Of a stretch of 64,000 nucleotides of DNA, positions 25,435-36,799 are shown in pieces (positions within the stretch are counted from its first letter, which is position 1; every line of letters starts with the position of its first letter). Where the stretch lies: assembly GCA_950295325.1 (NCBI GenBank), contig OX485808.1, forward strand, positions 13,332,501 to 13,396,500, in the 5' to 3' direction. A model generated the notes under the pieces. It was not told the DNA's origin, did no database searches, and was given only the letters and a program-made list of their open reading frames with translations. A program made the position numbers and the translations under genes. The DNA is from Polytrichum commune. Taxonomy: Eukaryota > Streptophyta > Polytrichopsida > Polytrichales > Polytrichaceae.

Positions 25435-26222
25435 GTATGTGGCTTAAACCCAAGGTCTTAACCTTGATCCCATGGGAACTCTAAGATTAAGTTGCCTAAG
25501 GGCATCCCCAGGAGAGATAGTAAGCAACCCGCCAAAAATAATATATTATATGGTGTTTAGGGTTTTTGGGGAGCCCTCCATCTTGGGCGGGGCCGCTCAT
25601 CTTGAGTCAGAGCCCACCAAAGCCTAGGCATACCCCCGGTATAATTAGGAAGCAATCAATAAGACAACGACACCTATTATCTGACATGGGATAAAGTAGG
25701 ATATCGGAGTATCTGATATTAAAGTAATCTCTTGGCGGGCCGGAGGAGGGCTGCCATATGAACCATTTATGGCGTTGGAAGGCCTTTACTATACCCGGGC
25801 CGCTTCTAAATTATGCCGGACCGGACATTGGTGGGGATCAATTTATGCCGGTACCGCCACCTAAGAACCCGGGATGCCCCATTTTTGGCGTTGGCATGCC
25901 CTATGGCGAGGCTGCTGGGGACGCCCTAAGGTTGGAATAGTGTTCATATTGGTGACTTTCCTAGCACTTGATTTTTGGTGCACCCTACCACCTATGGTTT
26001 AGCCAATCATAGTGGGGTTATCTGGGTGAATTGGGTATTTCAACCAATCATGTCGGAACCTAGGGGCTTGCCCTTGGGGGAGATAGGTGTCAGTTGGTTT
26101 GTCCGCGCACCTTCAAGGTGTTCACTTTTGAAAGGAGGCAATTGCCTTCGGAGCCCCTCTATTTATCATCATGGCCTTTTTGAGGTTACATAAAGACTTA
26201 GACCAATTTGAAAATAAATTCA
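25435..26222. repeat. Dispersed repeat, copy interrupted by a MITE
   Basis: The outer parts (25435-25499 and 25930-26222) match the intron-1 repeat at 22983-23345, with shared AAACCCAAGGTCTTAACC, CACCCTACCACCTATGG and GAACCTAGGGGCTTGCCC. A 427-bp MITE occupies the middle. Confidence 0.75.
25500..25926. mobile_element. PIF/Harbinger-type MITE with GGGC(A/G)TCCCCAG ends
   Basis: Left end GGGCATCCCCAG, right end CTGGGGACGCCC (its inverted match with one change), TAA on both sides (25497-25499 and 25927-25929). It is more GC-rich than the surroundings. The related repeat in the nucleotidyltransferase intron (about 23040-23090) reads through this point without the insert, giving an internal empty site. 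A small open frame at 25758-25940 lies inside and is not a gene. Confidence 0.88.
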
Positions 26223-26642
26223 CACCGGTGGCAACATCAAAGTCATCTTTCTTTATGATGATTTCAATTAACCTTAACCACCCCCCTCCATACAATTGAA
26301 AACAAATGGAAAAAAACTATAATGCCTCAACCTCATCCTCACTCAATATGCGCAAACCCCACCAAGATCTTAATGTGATCTACATTCCAAAAATCCTATG
26401 CCACCTACTTCCAAATCCACACCTCAAGCTACAAAGAGTAGTTTCAGTTCCAAACTCCAAGTCCTTCATAAAAACAAAACATAATGAATAAGTAACAACA
26501 CTAAAAATCCAATCAAGACGTATCTAAGCCAAAATCCTACACCATGCATCCCACAACCACACCACCAACACCCTCACAAGAATAAAAATATACATTACAC
26601 CTCACATAAATCCCAACAATCCCCCCCATAACTAAAAAAAAC

Positions 26643-26643
<1 letters not shown>

Positions 26644-26673
<30 letters not shown>
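26644..26673. repeat. (CA)n microsatellite
   Basis: About 14-15 uninterrupted CA units within a longer A/C-rich stretch (26540-26700). Confidence 0.95.
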
Positions 26674-26757
26674 CACATACCAAAACCTCAAAAACAATGC
26701 AAGAAATTATGTAGCCATGGCGCACTGCCACCAATATACTACACCTTAGTTTGCAAT

Positions 26758-27734
26758 TGTCGCAACCCTTGCTAGCACCTCTTAACTATCTTGACCATTT
26801 CTCAATTCTAGCAAGGGTCACGAGCGCTAACCCTTCACATTCCACCATGCGAATGGTTAGCTCCCCATACCAAGGACCTCTTTAACTCATAAGTAGGAAA
26901 CCAACCCTCCTATACTTGTATTCGGAACTCTCCCCTTAATCGGTATCCAATGGTTAGATGTGGACTTCCATCCATGGAAGTCCAATATTAAATCAATCGT
27001 CGCATTGCCGGAGCAACACTATAACAACCCGAACCATACTAGGCAACCATGCCCCCATGTTGGGCCAATGCCCTTGGAGGCCATGCCATTCGGCCTCGGG
27101 TGGGTTTGGTCAGCCATGCCGCCTCATCCATATAAGCCTCTAGGACTTTGGACAGGACCCCTACACCACCGTCAAGAAATATTTTTGTCTCTCTCCCAAG
27201 AGTTGGGGCCAAGTAGGCATTTTCCCTTAGCCGTTGGGACTAGCGGCCCCCAGCAACTTCAGACCCCCATAATTTTGTCATATGATCTTTGCTTCTATCA
27301 AACAACTATTTCATCGTCACGTACTCTTCACGTAGATGCCGATGGACTCCTCATTTGCTTCATTCAGGTAAGTATTGTGAAAGTTATGGCCATTCTAACC
27401 TTGGCAGTCCCGGGAGCCACTCTCAGGTCACTGCTGTCCCAGGACATTGCCTCATTCAAATTACCATATCTCCTAGCTCACACCTCCGATTGAGGTGTTC
27501 TTGAGCATTCTACTATCCGGACGCTATAGGCTACTCATAGCTTTTGGCGTTACCCTTGTGACTCCTAGTCTCCATGGGTGGGAGGCATTCCCAATGTCGG
27601 GGCCCTCACCCACACTAGAATCACTTGGGCCCTCTCACCAATGGCACCACAAGTCTTAGGTGTCACTCCGGGATCCCCCTTGTGCCCATGGTGTTTCAGG
27701 CACTCCTCATGGAGAGGTGCGTGACAACAATACC
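26758..27734 (+). repeat. Left arm of a large inverted repeat (LTR-like)
   Basis: Begins TGTCGCAACCCTTGCTAGC. The right arm (28342-29304) ends with the inverted counterpart of TGTCACAACCCTTGCTAGC. Internal matches in inverted order include CACGAGCGCTAACCCTTC, CGGAGCAACA(C/T)TATAACAACC, CTCACACCTCCGATTGAGG and CTTGTGCCCATGGTGTTT. A TATA-like CCATATAAGCC (about 27128) and the TG start resemble an LTR. The 177-codon frame at 26960-27493 (+) has no recognisable domain and is probably chance. No LTR-retrotransposon internal genes are present between the arms. Confidence 0.8.
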
Positions 27735-27884
27735 TACACCCACACTCAACCAAATCCACAAACCCAACAATACATAAACCAAAAATCTTAACTCAAAATC
27801 ACAACAACCAACACCATACAAACCGCAAGAGTACAGATTCAAGCAACCAAGAATTTAGTAAGTATGTACATACATCAAGAAAAA

Positions 27885-28130
27885 AACATAGTAACAATAG
27901 TAGATCGACACCAAAAACCCATTGCCCATCACAAACAATCTATAGCAACAACAAAACATCATCAAAAGCGCACTGCACGACACCAACAATTGGCAACAAC
28001 AATATACCATCACCAAGAGCACACCATTCAACACCAACAATTTGTAGCAATAATACACCATCATCAGAATTGCACCACACAACACTATCAATCATCAACA
28101 AAAGTAGACCGTCACCAGTAGGGCACCATC
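27885..28130. repeat. 51-bp tandem repeat between the inverted arms, about 4-5 units
   Basis: Read on the minus strand, units contain GTTGGTGTTGAATGGTGTG, then CTTGGTGATGG, then ATTGTTGTTGCC. Because 51 is divisible by 3, they keep an open frame (27855-28091, -) of 17-residue hydrophobic repeats of the type LLVLNGVLLVMVYCCCQ. No start context or flanking exon supports translation. Confidence 0.7.
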
Positions 28131-28341
28131 CAAGACCGACAACCGACAACAAAGAGGGGAATATTGTTGCAACGAAGAGATTACAAAATGGGAAGCCAAC
28201 AAAGAGCCAAGAACTTTCAAGGACCTCTTGAGAGTGAGGCATGGCTACCAATGGCGATGATCTTGACATGTAGCTGAATAATGTATCTCCAACCAAGGGG
28301 AGTAGCTCCCTAAGATACTCAATTCATAAAGTAGTCCCATT

Positions 28342-29304
28342 GGTAGTGTTGCGCACCTCTTCATGAAGAGTGCCCAAACACCATGGGCACAAGGGGGACC
28401 CCGGAGTGACACCCAGGACTTGTGGCGCCGTTGGTGAGAGGGCCCAAGTGATCCTAATGTGGGTGAGGGTCCCGGGCATTGGGAACGCCTCCCACCCACA
28501 TATATTAGAAGTCATGAGGGCAAGGCCATGAGCTATGCGTAGCTTATGGCGTGGGGATTCTAGAATGCTCAAGAACACCTCAATCGGAGGTGTGAGCTAG
28601 GAGATATGGCAATTTGAGTGGGGCGCTGTCCCGGGACAGCGCCCTGGTGCAGCAGTGGCCTGGGAGTGGCTCCCATGATTGTCAAGGTTTGAACAGGCAT
28701 AACTTCCTCAATACTTGCCTGAATGGAGCAGGTAAGGAGTCCATTGTATGTATGTGAAGCGTAGATGACGATGGAGTGGTCACTTGTATGCATTGGACAT
28801 CATACAAGGAAGTTATGTTGTTATGAAGTTGCTTTGGGCTTCTAGCCCAATGGCTAAGGGAAAATGTCTACTTAGCCCCAACTCTTGGTAGAGAGAAAAA
28901 ATTTCTTAACGGTGGGGTAGGGGCCTTGCCAAAAGTCCTAGAGGCTTATATGAATGAGGTGGTGTGGCCTCAGCCACCCGAGGCCGAACCTCATGGGCAT
29001 TGGCCCAGTGTGAGGGCATAGTTGCCTAGTATGGTTCGGGTTGTTATAATGTTGCTCCGGCAATGCTATGATCAACATAAGATTGGACTTTCATGAATGG
29101 AAGTCCACATCTAAGAATTGGTTACCAATTAAGGGGTGAGTCCCAAAAGCAAAGTAGGAGGGTTGGTTCCCCTCCTATGAACTATAAGGTCCGGGGTAGG
29201 AGGAGCTAACCATTAGCATGGTAGAATGCGAAGGGTTAGCGCTCGTGATCCTTACTACAAATGAAAATGGTTAATATAGTTAAGGGAGCTAGCAAGGGTT
29301 GTGA
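28342..29304 (-). repeat. Right arm of the large inverted repeat (LTR-like)
   Basis: Inverted counterpart of 26758-27734, differing by scattered substitutions and small indels. The spacer between arms is about 607 bp. No matching short duplication was seen immediately outside the two arms (left flank TTTGCAAT, right flank AGTAGCCA). Confidence 0.8.
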
Positions 29305-32300
29305 CAAGTAGCCAACACCACCTAGATGTTGTATTTGCAGTCACCAATCTAGAAAAATCCACACCAAGTGTAAAACAAAAAAAACCAAATGGAGAAAAAA
29401 AATGGCCCTAATCAACACCCACAAAGGGAAAATACCACACCATAAACACGAAGCAAGGGAATCACCCTTGGAATCGATATTATCTCTTAATTGTGGCTTA
29501 GTTTTCTTATTCACGAGGCCATTGCCATAGAAAGTGGAAAAATGCCATTGAAAGACAAAATAACTAACTATGAGTTTGAATGTTTAGGAACACCTCCAAG
29601 TGAAGCTGCCAAATTCCACACCCCCCTACATGTTTTCCCATGAGTTGCCCTAAAGCTCTACCCCAACGAGAGTGTGGATGCGATGCCAGGCCAATTCTTA
29701 CACTTCACCCAAGTACCACATCATGAAAAGGTTAGCCGGGATACGAGCCTCTCTAAAGGCTACTAAATTATGATCCAATTCGGCATGGATTTCAATATCA
29801 TGAATAGGATCGATGTCAAAAGTGCATGTCTTACAAAACTCCGCAAAATGAGAAGTCTACTTGGAACGGATTACACCAACCTTTGGACATAGGATCGAGT
29901 TCAATCATCAAGAATGGGCAGGTTTCATCAAAATGCACCTTAAACATCCATATGTTAAGGGTATGGCTTTCTTATGAGATATTGGTGCCTTTGCAATGGA
30001 ATTGGAAGGGGGTGAAATGGTGATATGAAAGGTAGTAAAAGGTGACAAACTTGTCACTCAAGCTCGAAACCTTCGTTTATACCTCAAAGGAAACTCATTA
30101 AGAGACACTCAAGCCCATAGTCTTTTCCACACATTAGTCAAAGAGAATTACTAGACTAAATATGATATTTAACATCACTTATTACTTGGAGTTACACAAT
30201 GCTATACCTTTTTATTATTAATGTTGTTTTCTACCAAGTAAAGATGTTAATGTTCTATAATGTCCAAACAACCAATTTGACCGTTGTTGGCAAATAAAAT
30301 TGAGATGTGCATTATACAATTATAGTATTGTGCCATTCCAAATAGTAAGTGATACTAAATACAATATTTAGTGGTTGGGTGGAGGGGTGGAGGGGTGGAG
30401 GGGGGGAGATTTTGGTCAATATTTTTGTTAGGAAGTTACCTTACATGGGAAGAAGAAAGGAGGGGTATTATGAAAATGATAAAAAGGAAAACCAATTTAT
30501 TTCCAATTTGAGTTAGAGTTAATCTACTTAAGGCCACTTCACACTATTTCCACCTTCTTGTCCTCTTCTTCCCTTGGGTTGAAGCTAAGGTTAGGTTGGC
30601 ACTCCACAAAGCAAAGGCACCTCGCAACATTGTTATGTCTAATTAGTGTGTGCTACACTAATTCCCAATTATCCATACTATATTTTTGAATAATTTGAAG
30701 TGGTCCACTATAATATTTAATGTGGAAAATTAGTGTGGACTTTTTTGACTACATATTAGGATTAAAATTCAAGGCAATGCATGTACTATAAAATTGATGT
30801 GGCCCACACTAAATTTCAACATGTATGAATTTCCCACCCACACTAATTTGACAATACATCATGGATGCCCAAATTACCATGCCCTCTTCTAATCGCCATG
30901 TATATGTAGAGGCCATTCATAACATTTTATAAGTATCCAACAATGTTTACGCTTTATCTTATAAGTCGGGCAATATCAAAGTTTTAAAATATAATGTTTG
31001 TTGAGTCATTGTGAACCATTGTCACAATTGTTGTTCACCGGTTACGGCGCTAGCACATAGTGCAACTGGGTTTAAGCTTCCGGTTTGAGATTTTTAACAT
31101 GTTTGCCATGTTATTTCTCACTGTTAGTATTTCCAAAATCAATATGAAGTTACTTGAAATACAAACATATTATAATAGCTACGGGGATCTTTGCATGTAA
31201 GTGTTGGCCCCACCAAAGCCGCCTGAGTGATTGAAGAAAGTTATGTTACCTTGTCCTCCTCTTAGAAAATATCACAACTTGGATGATTTTGTGAGGGTCC
31301 TCCCTCTTCAGTAGAGGAATGGGAAAATCTAGATCTCAATGATCACAAGTTCTCATGCTCTAGTGTAATACCGGTATGCCCCTTAGGAGGGATTTTTTTT
31401 TGCGTTAAAAAAAAAGAAATAAGCCATATTGTTGAGTTGAATTACATCATTGAATTTCATCACAAACAATATTAATGATCTCATGTGCTTGATAGGAATA
31501 TAGTTTGAAGCTTGCAATGCATAAAAACTTGTAGAAATGCATAGTATCTAAACTAAAAAATTGTGAACCCAATGGCGGATGTTCTCAAGATACCTTGGAA
31601 GACGCACATGACATTGTCCAAGTCATTGTCCTATTGCCAAGTAAGTGGTACCACCAATAAAAATGCACCAAATCTTCTTGTAGGCTTGCCATCTAAGAGG
31701 GTTGGGTAAGGCTCCATAATTAAGGACACAATTGAAATACGTGACATATGGGACCTATGGCTTTCTTGCCTACAAATTTGCATGCAGAATGCGACACTAC
31801 ACCAATAAGAGATCATATTTTGAATGCACCAAAATATTAAATATTAACAGTGAAGAAGACTTGCATCGCATCTCTTTTGTTTCGATGTTGATGCATGTCT
31901 TCAGAAGTTATTGGTAGCTTCAATGTACTCCCTATTTTGACCCTAGTTCAAACTTCCATGCGATTATTATAAAAGTAGAGAAGGTTCAAGTCCAATTGTC
32001 AAAGCCTCCCCATAATAAGTAGATGTGAACATGTGTCTCAACCCCAACCTGAGCTCATTCATCATCAACCCAAACATACATTTTATTATATTCCTTTTCA
32101 AAAAGAGCATGCTCTTCTCTTTGTTTAATGTTATGTTATTATGATTTATTTAAAGTAAAAAACCCACAATACAAGAACTTATAAACTTTAACGAATGCAC
32201 TCATACTTGTGCCCTAGAGTTTGATAATCTTTGGGATGCCCATAAATTGACAGATACACATAGACAATTGGATAAGGGTTTCTCACACACACATATATAC

Positions 32301-33021
32301 AAATATACACTCCTCTATTCTTTCCAAGTCCATTATTATATTCCTTTAAAAGAAGAACATGGTATTCTCACTGTTTCATATTAAGTTATTTTGTACACAT
32401 GCTCTTAAGATGATTTGAAATACAAAACTTACAATCTATAAGATTACAAAGTTTAAAATTTCACTCGAGCTACTATTTGATCGTCTTTGAGATGCTTGGG
32501 AATTGATAGATACAGATAATCATTGGACTAGGGGTTCGTATGTATAAAAGTAAGCTTGTTGTTGGGTGCATCTTCACCATAAGGCTCTAATTTATGTGCC
32601 AGGTGCCTGGAAGATGATGTTGCAAAATGCTAAGTGCTTTCTTTAATGTATGAAATTAGGTGATGGCAATTCTGTTGCGGTGGAAAGTATCCCAAGAGAG
32701 AACCATGTTTGCACGAAGGACACTCCAAAGTGGTATGAAGGTGGATTATAATGGAGGACATGGAGAGCGAAACCTTAAATGAGAGATTGGGATGGTGAAG
32801 TCATGCTTCTATCGGGTAAGAGGGAATTATTGCATACGACAATACCTCTCATTCATCCAACATAATAGTCCTAAGATAGTGCGCAATCCATGTAATATAT
32901 ATTGCAGTTGATTTGACACCATATCATTATTCAGTTGTAGGTTGTTGCATTGTAGCATTGAGACTTTTCTAGGTATAAAGAAAAGTTATCTTAAAAGTCT
33001 CAAGATGTTGAGTCATACTTA
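29305..33021. other. Intergenic DNA with minor repeats
   Basis: Features seen: a GGGTGGAGG short tandem run at about 30371-30405; an isolated MITE end TTAAGGCCACTTCACACTA at about 30528-30548 without a partner; and two direct ~200-bp related blocks at about 32090-32290 and 32337-32535 (shared TTATATTCCTTT, TTTGAGATGC/TTTGGGATGC, TTGAC/TAGATACA). No gene is supported. Confidence 0.5.
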
Positions 33022-33519
33022 GGGCTACTTCATACACAAGCCAAGAGCCGTGATCATGAAATTGTGAGAGCCCAAAAGAAAGTGTTCAAAGGCCGTCCCA
33101 AAACACCTCCAAATTCATGTAGTGTGGTCACAGACCCTCAAGTGTAGTGTGAAGTCCTATGTGACCGGACCCTCAATCGGATGCTATTTCAATGAATTTC
33201 TATTCATGTGGGTCCTCATGCATGATAATATAGAATAAATCAAGGGTTGTGAGCATTCGGAGTGCCATGGTCTCCCGGTTTTATGTTAGGCCTACCTCCA
33301 AGAGATGGTTTTTGAAAATTGTCCAAGTGACCATGAAACACAACGCATTCGATGCCATGAGGAATCCATGTAGAGTTTACATCCATCTTGCATTCACATA
33401 CTCTGTTGGTCCCTCCAACATAGTGTGAAGAGAACTTGGACCGGCTCTGCCTTTTCCACCAATGAGAGTGCTTGAAGTGTAATGGTCACAGGCTCTCAGT
33501 CTCGTGTGTGAAGTAGCCC
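33022..33519. mobile_element. Tourist-like MITE, GGGCCACTTCACAC family, copy C
   Basis: Ends GGGCTACTTCATACACAAG and CTCGTGTGTGAAGTAGCCC. Left flank TTA (33019-33021), right flank TCC, so the target duplication has decayed or been lost. Same orientation, length and interior as copy A at 10060-10558, for example AAGAGCCGTGA and CCTACCTCCAAGAG. Confidence 0.85.
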
Positions 33520-33595
33520 TCCGGGTTTTGCCTTGGGTTTAGTGTCCCGTGCTATATTATCTGGGTTTGGGATATTGTGCCAGGCACCTACACTA

Positions 33596-34244
33596 ATCTC
33601 CCGCTTAAGTATGCACCTGTTTAAGTACGCATCCCGGTTAAGTGCGCAATTTTTTTTGACAAAAATCAAGGTTCATACTTTATTGTTTGAACATGTCGTG
33701 TAGAGTCATTTGCTGCGAATGCATGAATTCTTTACGCTTGACATTCAATGCTAATCTGTTAACGTTTCGCTGTAACGTCTCAAAAGATTATCGCAGTTCA
33801 TCGTACATTTATCCAACTTCCGTTTGAACATCGGAGCAAAGCAATTGGTTGTCAATGTCGAGGACAATAATGTATAGAGTTTTCAAAGCCTTTGAAGTCA
33901 GTAGCACTAGCACTTTTAATTCATCAAGTGTCTTGATAGCTGGATTTCCTCATCGATAGGTGGTTCTTCTTCAATTCGCATAGTTTCCAGAACTTCATCA
34001 ACGTCCTCCAACATAACAACACAATATTCTTTGTTGGTTGCATCATTGATATTTAAAAAAACCGCTCATTTCTTCTGATTTCACATCGTTGGGCTTCGGT
34101 CAAGCGGGTTGCCTCAGGTTTCATCTGTTTCCCATTGCAATTCTTCGAATGAGAGGGTCTAGAAAACGATATGAGTAAAGTACACACTTACCAACAAAGC
34201 GCACACCAACGGCTCAGTTCAAAGTGCATACTTAAGCGGGAGAT
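33596..34244 (-). mobile_element. pogo/Tigger-like (Tc1/mariner superfamily) relic
   Basis: Left end ATCTCCCGCTTAAGTATGCAC is matched exactly, inverted, at the right end, and both ends abut TA (33594-33595 and 34245-34246), the target of Tc1/mariner elements. Next to the left end are internal relatives of the TTAAGTACGC motif. On the minus strand the interior keeps patches of protein: an acidic stretch (EDVDEVLETMRIEEEPPIDEE) at about 34015-33950, and a C-terminal block containing LNVKRKEFMHSQQMTLHDMF before a stop near 33688. These resemble the C-terminus of a Tigger-type DDE transposase, but intervening stops and frame changes show it is dead. The catalytic domain is deleted, leaving about 650 bp. 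Confidence 0.7.
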
Positions 34245-34249
34245 TACTT

Positions 34250-36799
34250 CAACCCCTGGTGATGTTTAGAGATTAAACATAACCAGGGGGGTTGGGGTTG
34301 AAGTCCAGCTAGCCCGAGTTGCCCTATCTCCAGGGTTTCAACGGGGACCTGCGCCCTTTTCATTTCCATTTAGGAGGGGGCCACACACGGGGTGCCCATG
34401 CTAGAACGGGTGTCGGCACCGGTGGTCAACTCACACATGGTGTGCCCGGCACTGGCCTTCGAACATGCTGTCAGAAGTTGTCGGGGAGTACTTTCTGCCA
34501 TAAACGGGTCCACAGCTGCCCACTGTACCACTTTCTTAACACAGCCAAATACCAACGTTTTGAGTATCGCGATGAAGGTCATCCGCCCCTACACCCTGCG
34601 CGCTCAGCAGGCGGTCCATGGCGAAGCCGGTCTGGGGTTGGAGGAGCGCTGCGAGGGTGTGGAGTGCGGCAAGGCGGCGCGGGATTGGAGGATCGGTGTT
34701 CTAGCGAATCCAGTGCGTCACCTGCTCGCATTGTTGCTTTGGGGCTGTCTGTGGACGGAGGGGGTTATTGGCCATCCCTGTCGGAAGGGAGGGGAGGGGA
34801 AGGGATGCCGTGGTGAGGGTTTGGGTGGTGGGTTTCTGGAGCGCATGCTGTGCGGCTGCCAATAATCAAGGTCACCGAGTCGAGGTAAATCCTTTCGCCA
34901 TCATCTGCGTCGCGGGCTGTGGTTGTTGTTGTTTTCGCTTTGGTGCATCGGCGTTTCGGGGCTTGAGCTTCGCTGGTCACTGTCGCCTCCAAGGGCTCCA
35001 GGGTGCGGTTTTTGGCGCCATAATCTTGAGCGCCTTCGGCTGATAGTGTGTCGGTGAAGGTTTCACTGCTCCGAGGATGCGCCGCGGAATGGTCGTGGCA
35101 GCGAATGCCAGGTACGCCAATGTCAACCCTTGGCGGATAAATTTCGGTTCTATGCCTTTGCTTCGCTATGCTTTCGGTTGTCTTTGTCCCTGCCGCCTGC
35201 GTCGCCTTTTTCGTTTACTTGCTGGGCGTGCCTGGGAGCTCTGTGCGCATCCGCATTGGTGTGTGGGGTGCGTTGCCGGTGTTTTTTGTGCACGGCGGAA
35301 TCTTCCGCTGGTCCAGGGGTTCCCGAATCTTGGATGCGGTCTTCCATTATGTCGCTCGTTGTCTCCGGGACATAGTGAGAGCGGGCGCCATCGGTGCTCA
35401 AACACAACTTCCTCCCACCGTGTCTTGCAATGATGTATTGTCCTTGCTGAGGGTTTTTTTTTCCCTATGGGGTGCACCTGATGTTCGAGTCCAAACGCCT
35501 TTGGGTTCGCCTGCAGCCGTCCCGGCGATGAAAAGCCCCTGCAGGGTGTTGCAACAAAATGTAGGCGGGGTTATGGGGTTTGGCCACGAGGCCCTTCGTT
35601 CTCGGTTTCTGCTATTGTTTTTTGGGATTGGGCACAATTTTGAGCCATTGCAGAAATAGATGCACCAGGCCGTCCTCGTATGTTGGGTTGTCCGCATTTT
35701 GTCTGAGAGGTTCTAGGAATTTTTACTGCAGGTTTGTGTGTGTGCATCGTTTCCCACTGCGATATACTGCCCCAACCTCAATCAAGGATTCCCAGTGCAC
35801 ACCAGGGGTATCTTCATTGCCTGCATTGCGGCGACCAGCTTCATCGAGGCTGTGCATGACCGTTCGGAGACTCTGCTTGACTGCGGCAGCATTTCCGAGA
35901 GCGTGGACATGGTCGCCTGGGTCGTGTGACCCCTGTTTTTGTAGTGACATTGTTTGCTGTTGGGAGCCGCTCAAATCTTGATGTTGGTAGCCATTGGGGG
36001 TAGTTTTTGCAGGGCCTCTCATTGGCACGCTGTGGCGACCATGGTTCTACATAGTTCAATAGCTGCGTCCCAGCAAAAGCGTGTTCATTCAACACTTGGG
36101 CTGTATCGGTCGCTCTTTACTGTGTGCAGTGATCCTCCTTATGTGCCAGAGCGCAAATATCAATATACATGTTTGTTGTTTTGCATTGTGTTTTTTGCAT
36201 GCTTGTGGACGACATGCTCGTGAATCGACGTCAGTTTGTTTGCATGTCCACACTTGTATCTAGTGTTGCAATTTTCCATGTGTGCTTGTGGAGGGTTCTT
36301 GTTCTCTATTTGCAAAAAGGAAGGGAGTGTAGACCTTGAACCGGCCATTCTTTGACCTGTAACGCCACAACTTCATCTAGAATTCTCTGCACGCCTTTCT
36401 GTGATTCGCCTGTGCTTCCATTGTTGCGTGTGGCACAGTCAGCTACACATCCCTTCCATATAGGTGCTCCATTTGGGCGAGCCTCTGTTGTTGGCTGTGG
36501 GATTGTGATCTGCCATGTGCGCTGTGCAGAAAGCCTGATCCCAAACACTGGGATATTTTTTTTAATTTGGGATGTGGTTATCCTTTGTTGTTCAAGTTCC
36601 CATCTGTGGCTCTTTTCCCAGTGTGTATGGCCATTGTGTTTTTATTGTGTGCATCATTTCCGTGGTTCTGTTTTAATGCAGATTGGCAGCGCCAGTTCGG
36701 TATACATTCAGGTTTAGCGTGCATCATTTTTGGCGTACTTTTGTAGATATTTGGGTTGTTCCTGTTCCTTGTGCCACGGGGTGCATTGTCTGGCAATCA
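34250..36799 (+). other. GC-rich leader-like region upstream of the trihelix ORF
   Basis: Starts with a small hairpin (ACTTCAACCCC at about 34245 and GGGGTTGAAGT at about 34294). Base composition then rises sharply. From about 34.9 to 36.7 kb it is T/G-rich with TTTGTTTGCATG-type stretches, resembling plant intron or 5' UTR sequence. Acceptor-like sites occur, such as TTTTTACTGCAG at about 35729 and GTTTTAATGCAG at about 36682. Several long frames exist on both strands (34319-34816, 34392-34865, 35168-35659) but none has a recognisable domain. It may be the 5' portion of the Harbinger element or a separate gene. Confidence 0.4.

Noticed and set aside
26960-27493. 177-codon open frame
   Set aside because: Lies in one arm of a large inverted repeat and is not kept as a clean frame in the other arm. 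No domain.
30528-30548. Possible additional GGCCACTTCACAC MITE
   Set aside because: Only one end is visible. No inverted partner was found nearby, so it is at most a solo fragment.
34245-34304. Hairpin ACTTCAACCCC / GGGGTTGAAGT as the Harbinger terminal repeat
   Set aside because: The two arms are only about 40 bp apart on the same side of the gene pair, so it cannot be the element's two ends. No counterpart was found beyond 39.7 kb.
34319-35659. Several 100-165-codon frames on both strands
   Set aside because: Mutually overlapping in a GC-rich stretch with intron-like T/G-rich sequence. None has a domain.
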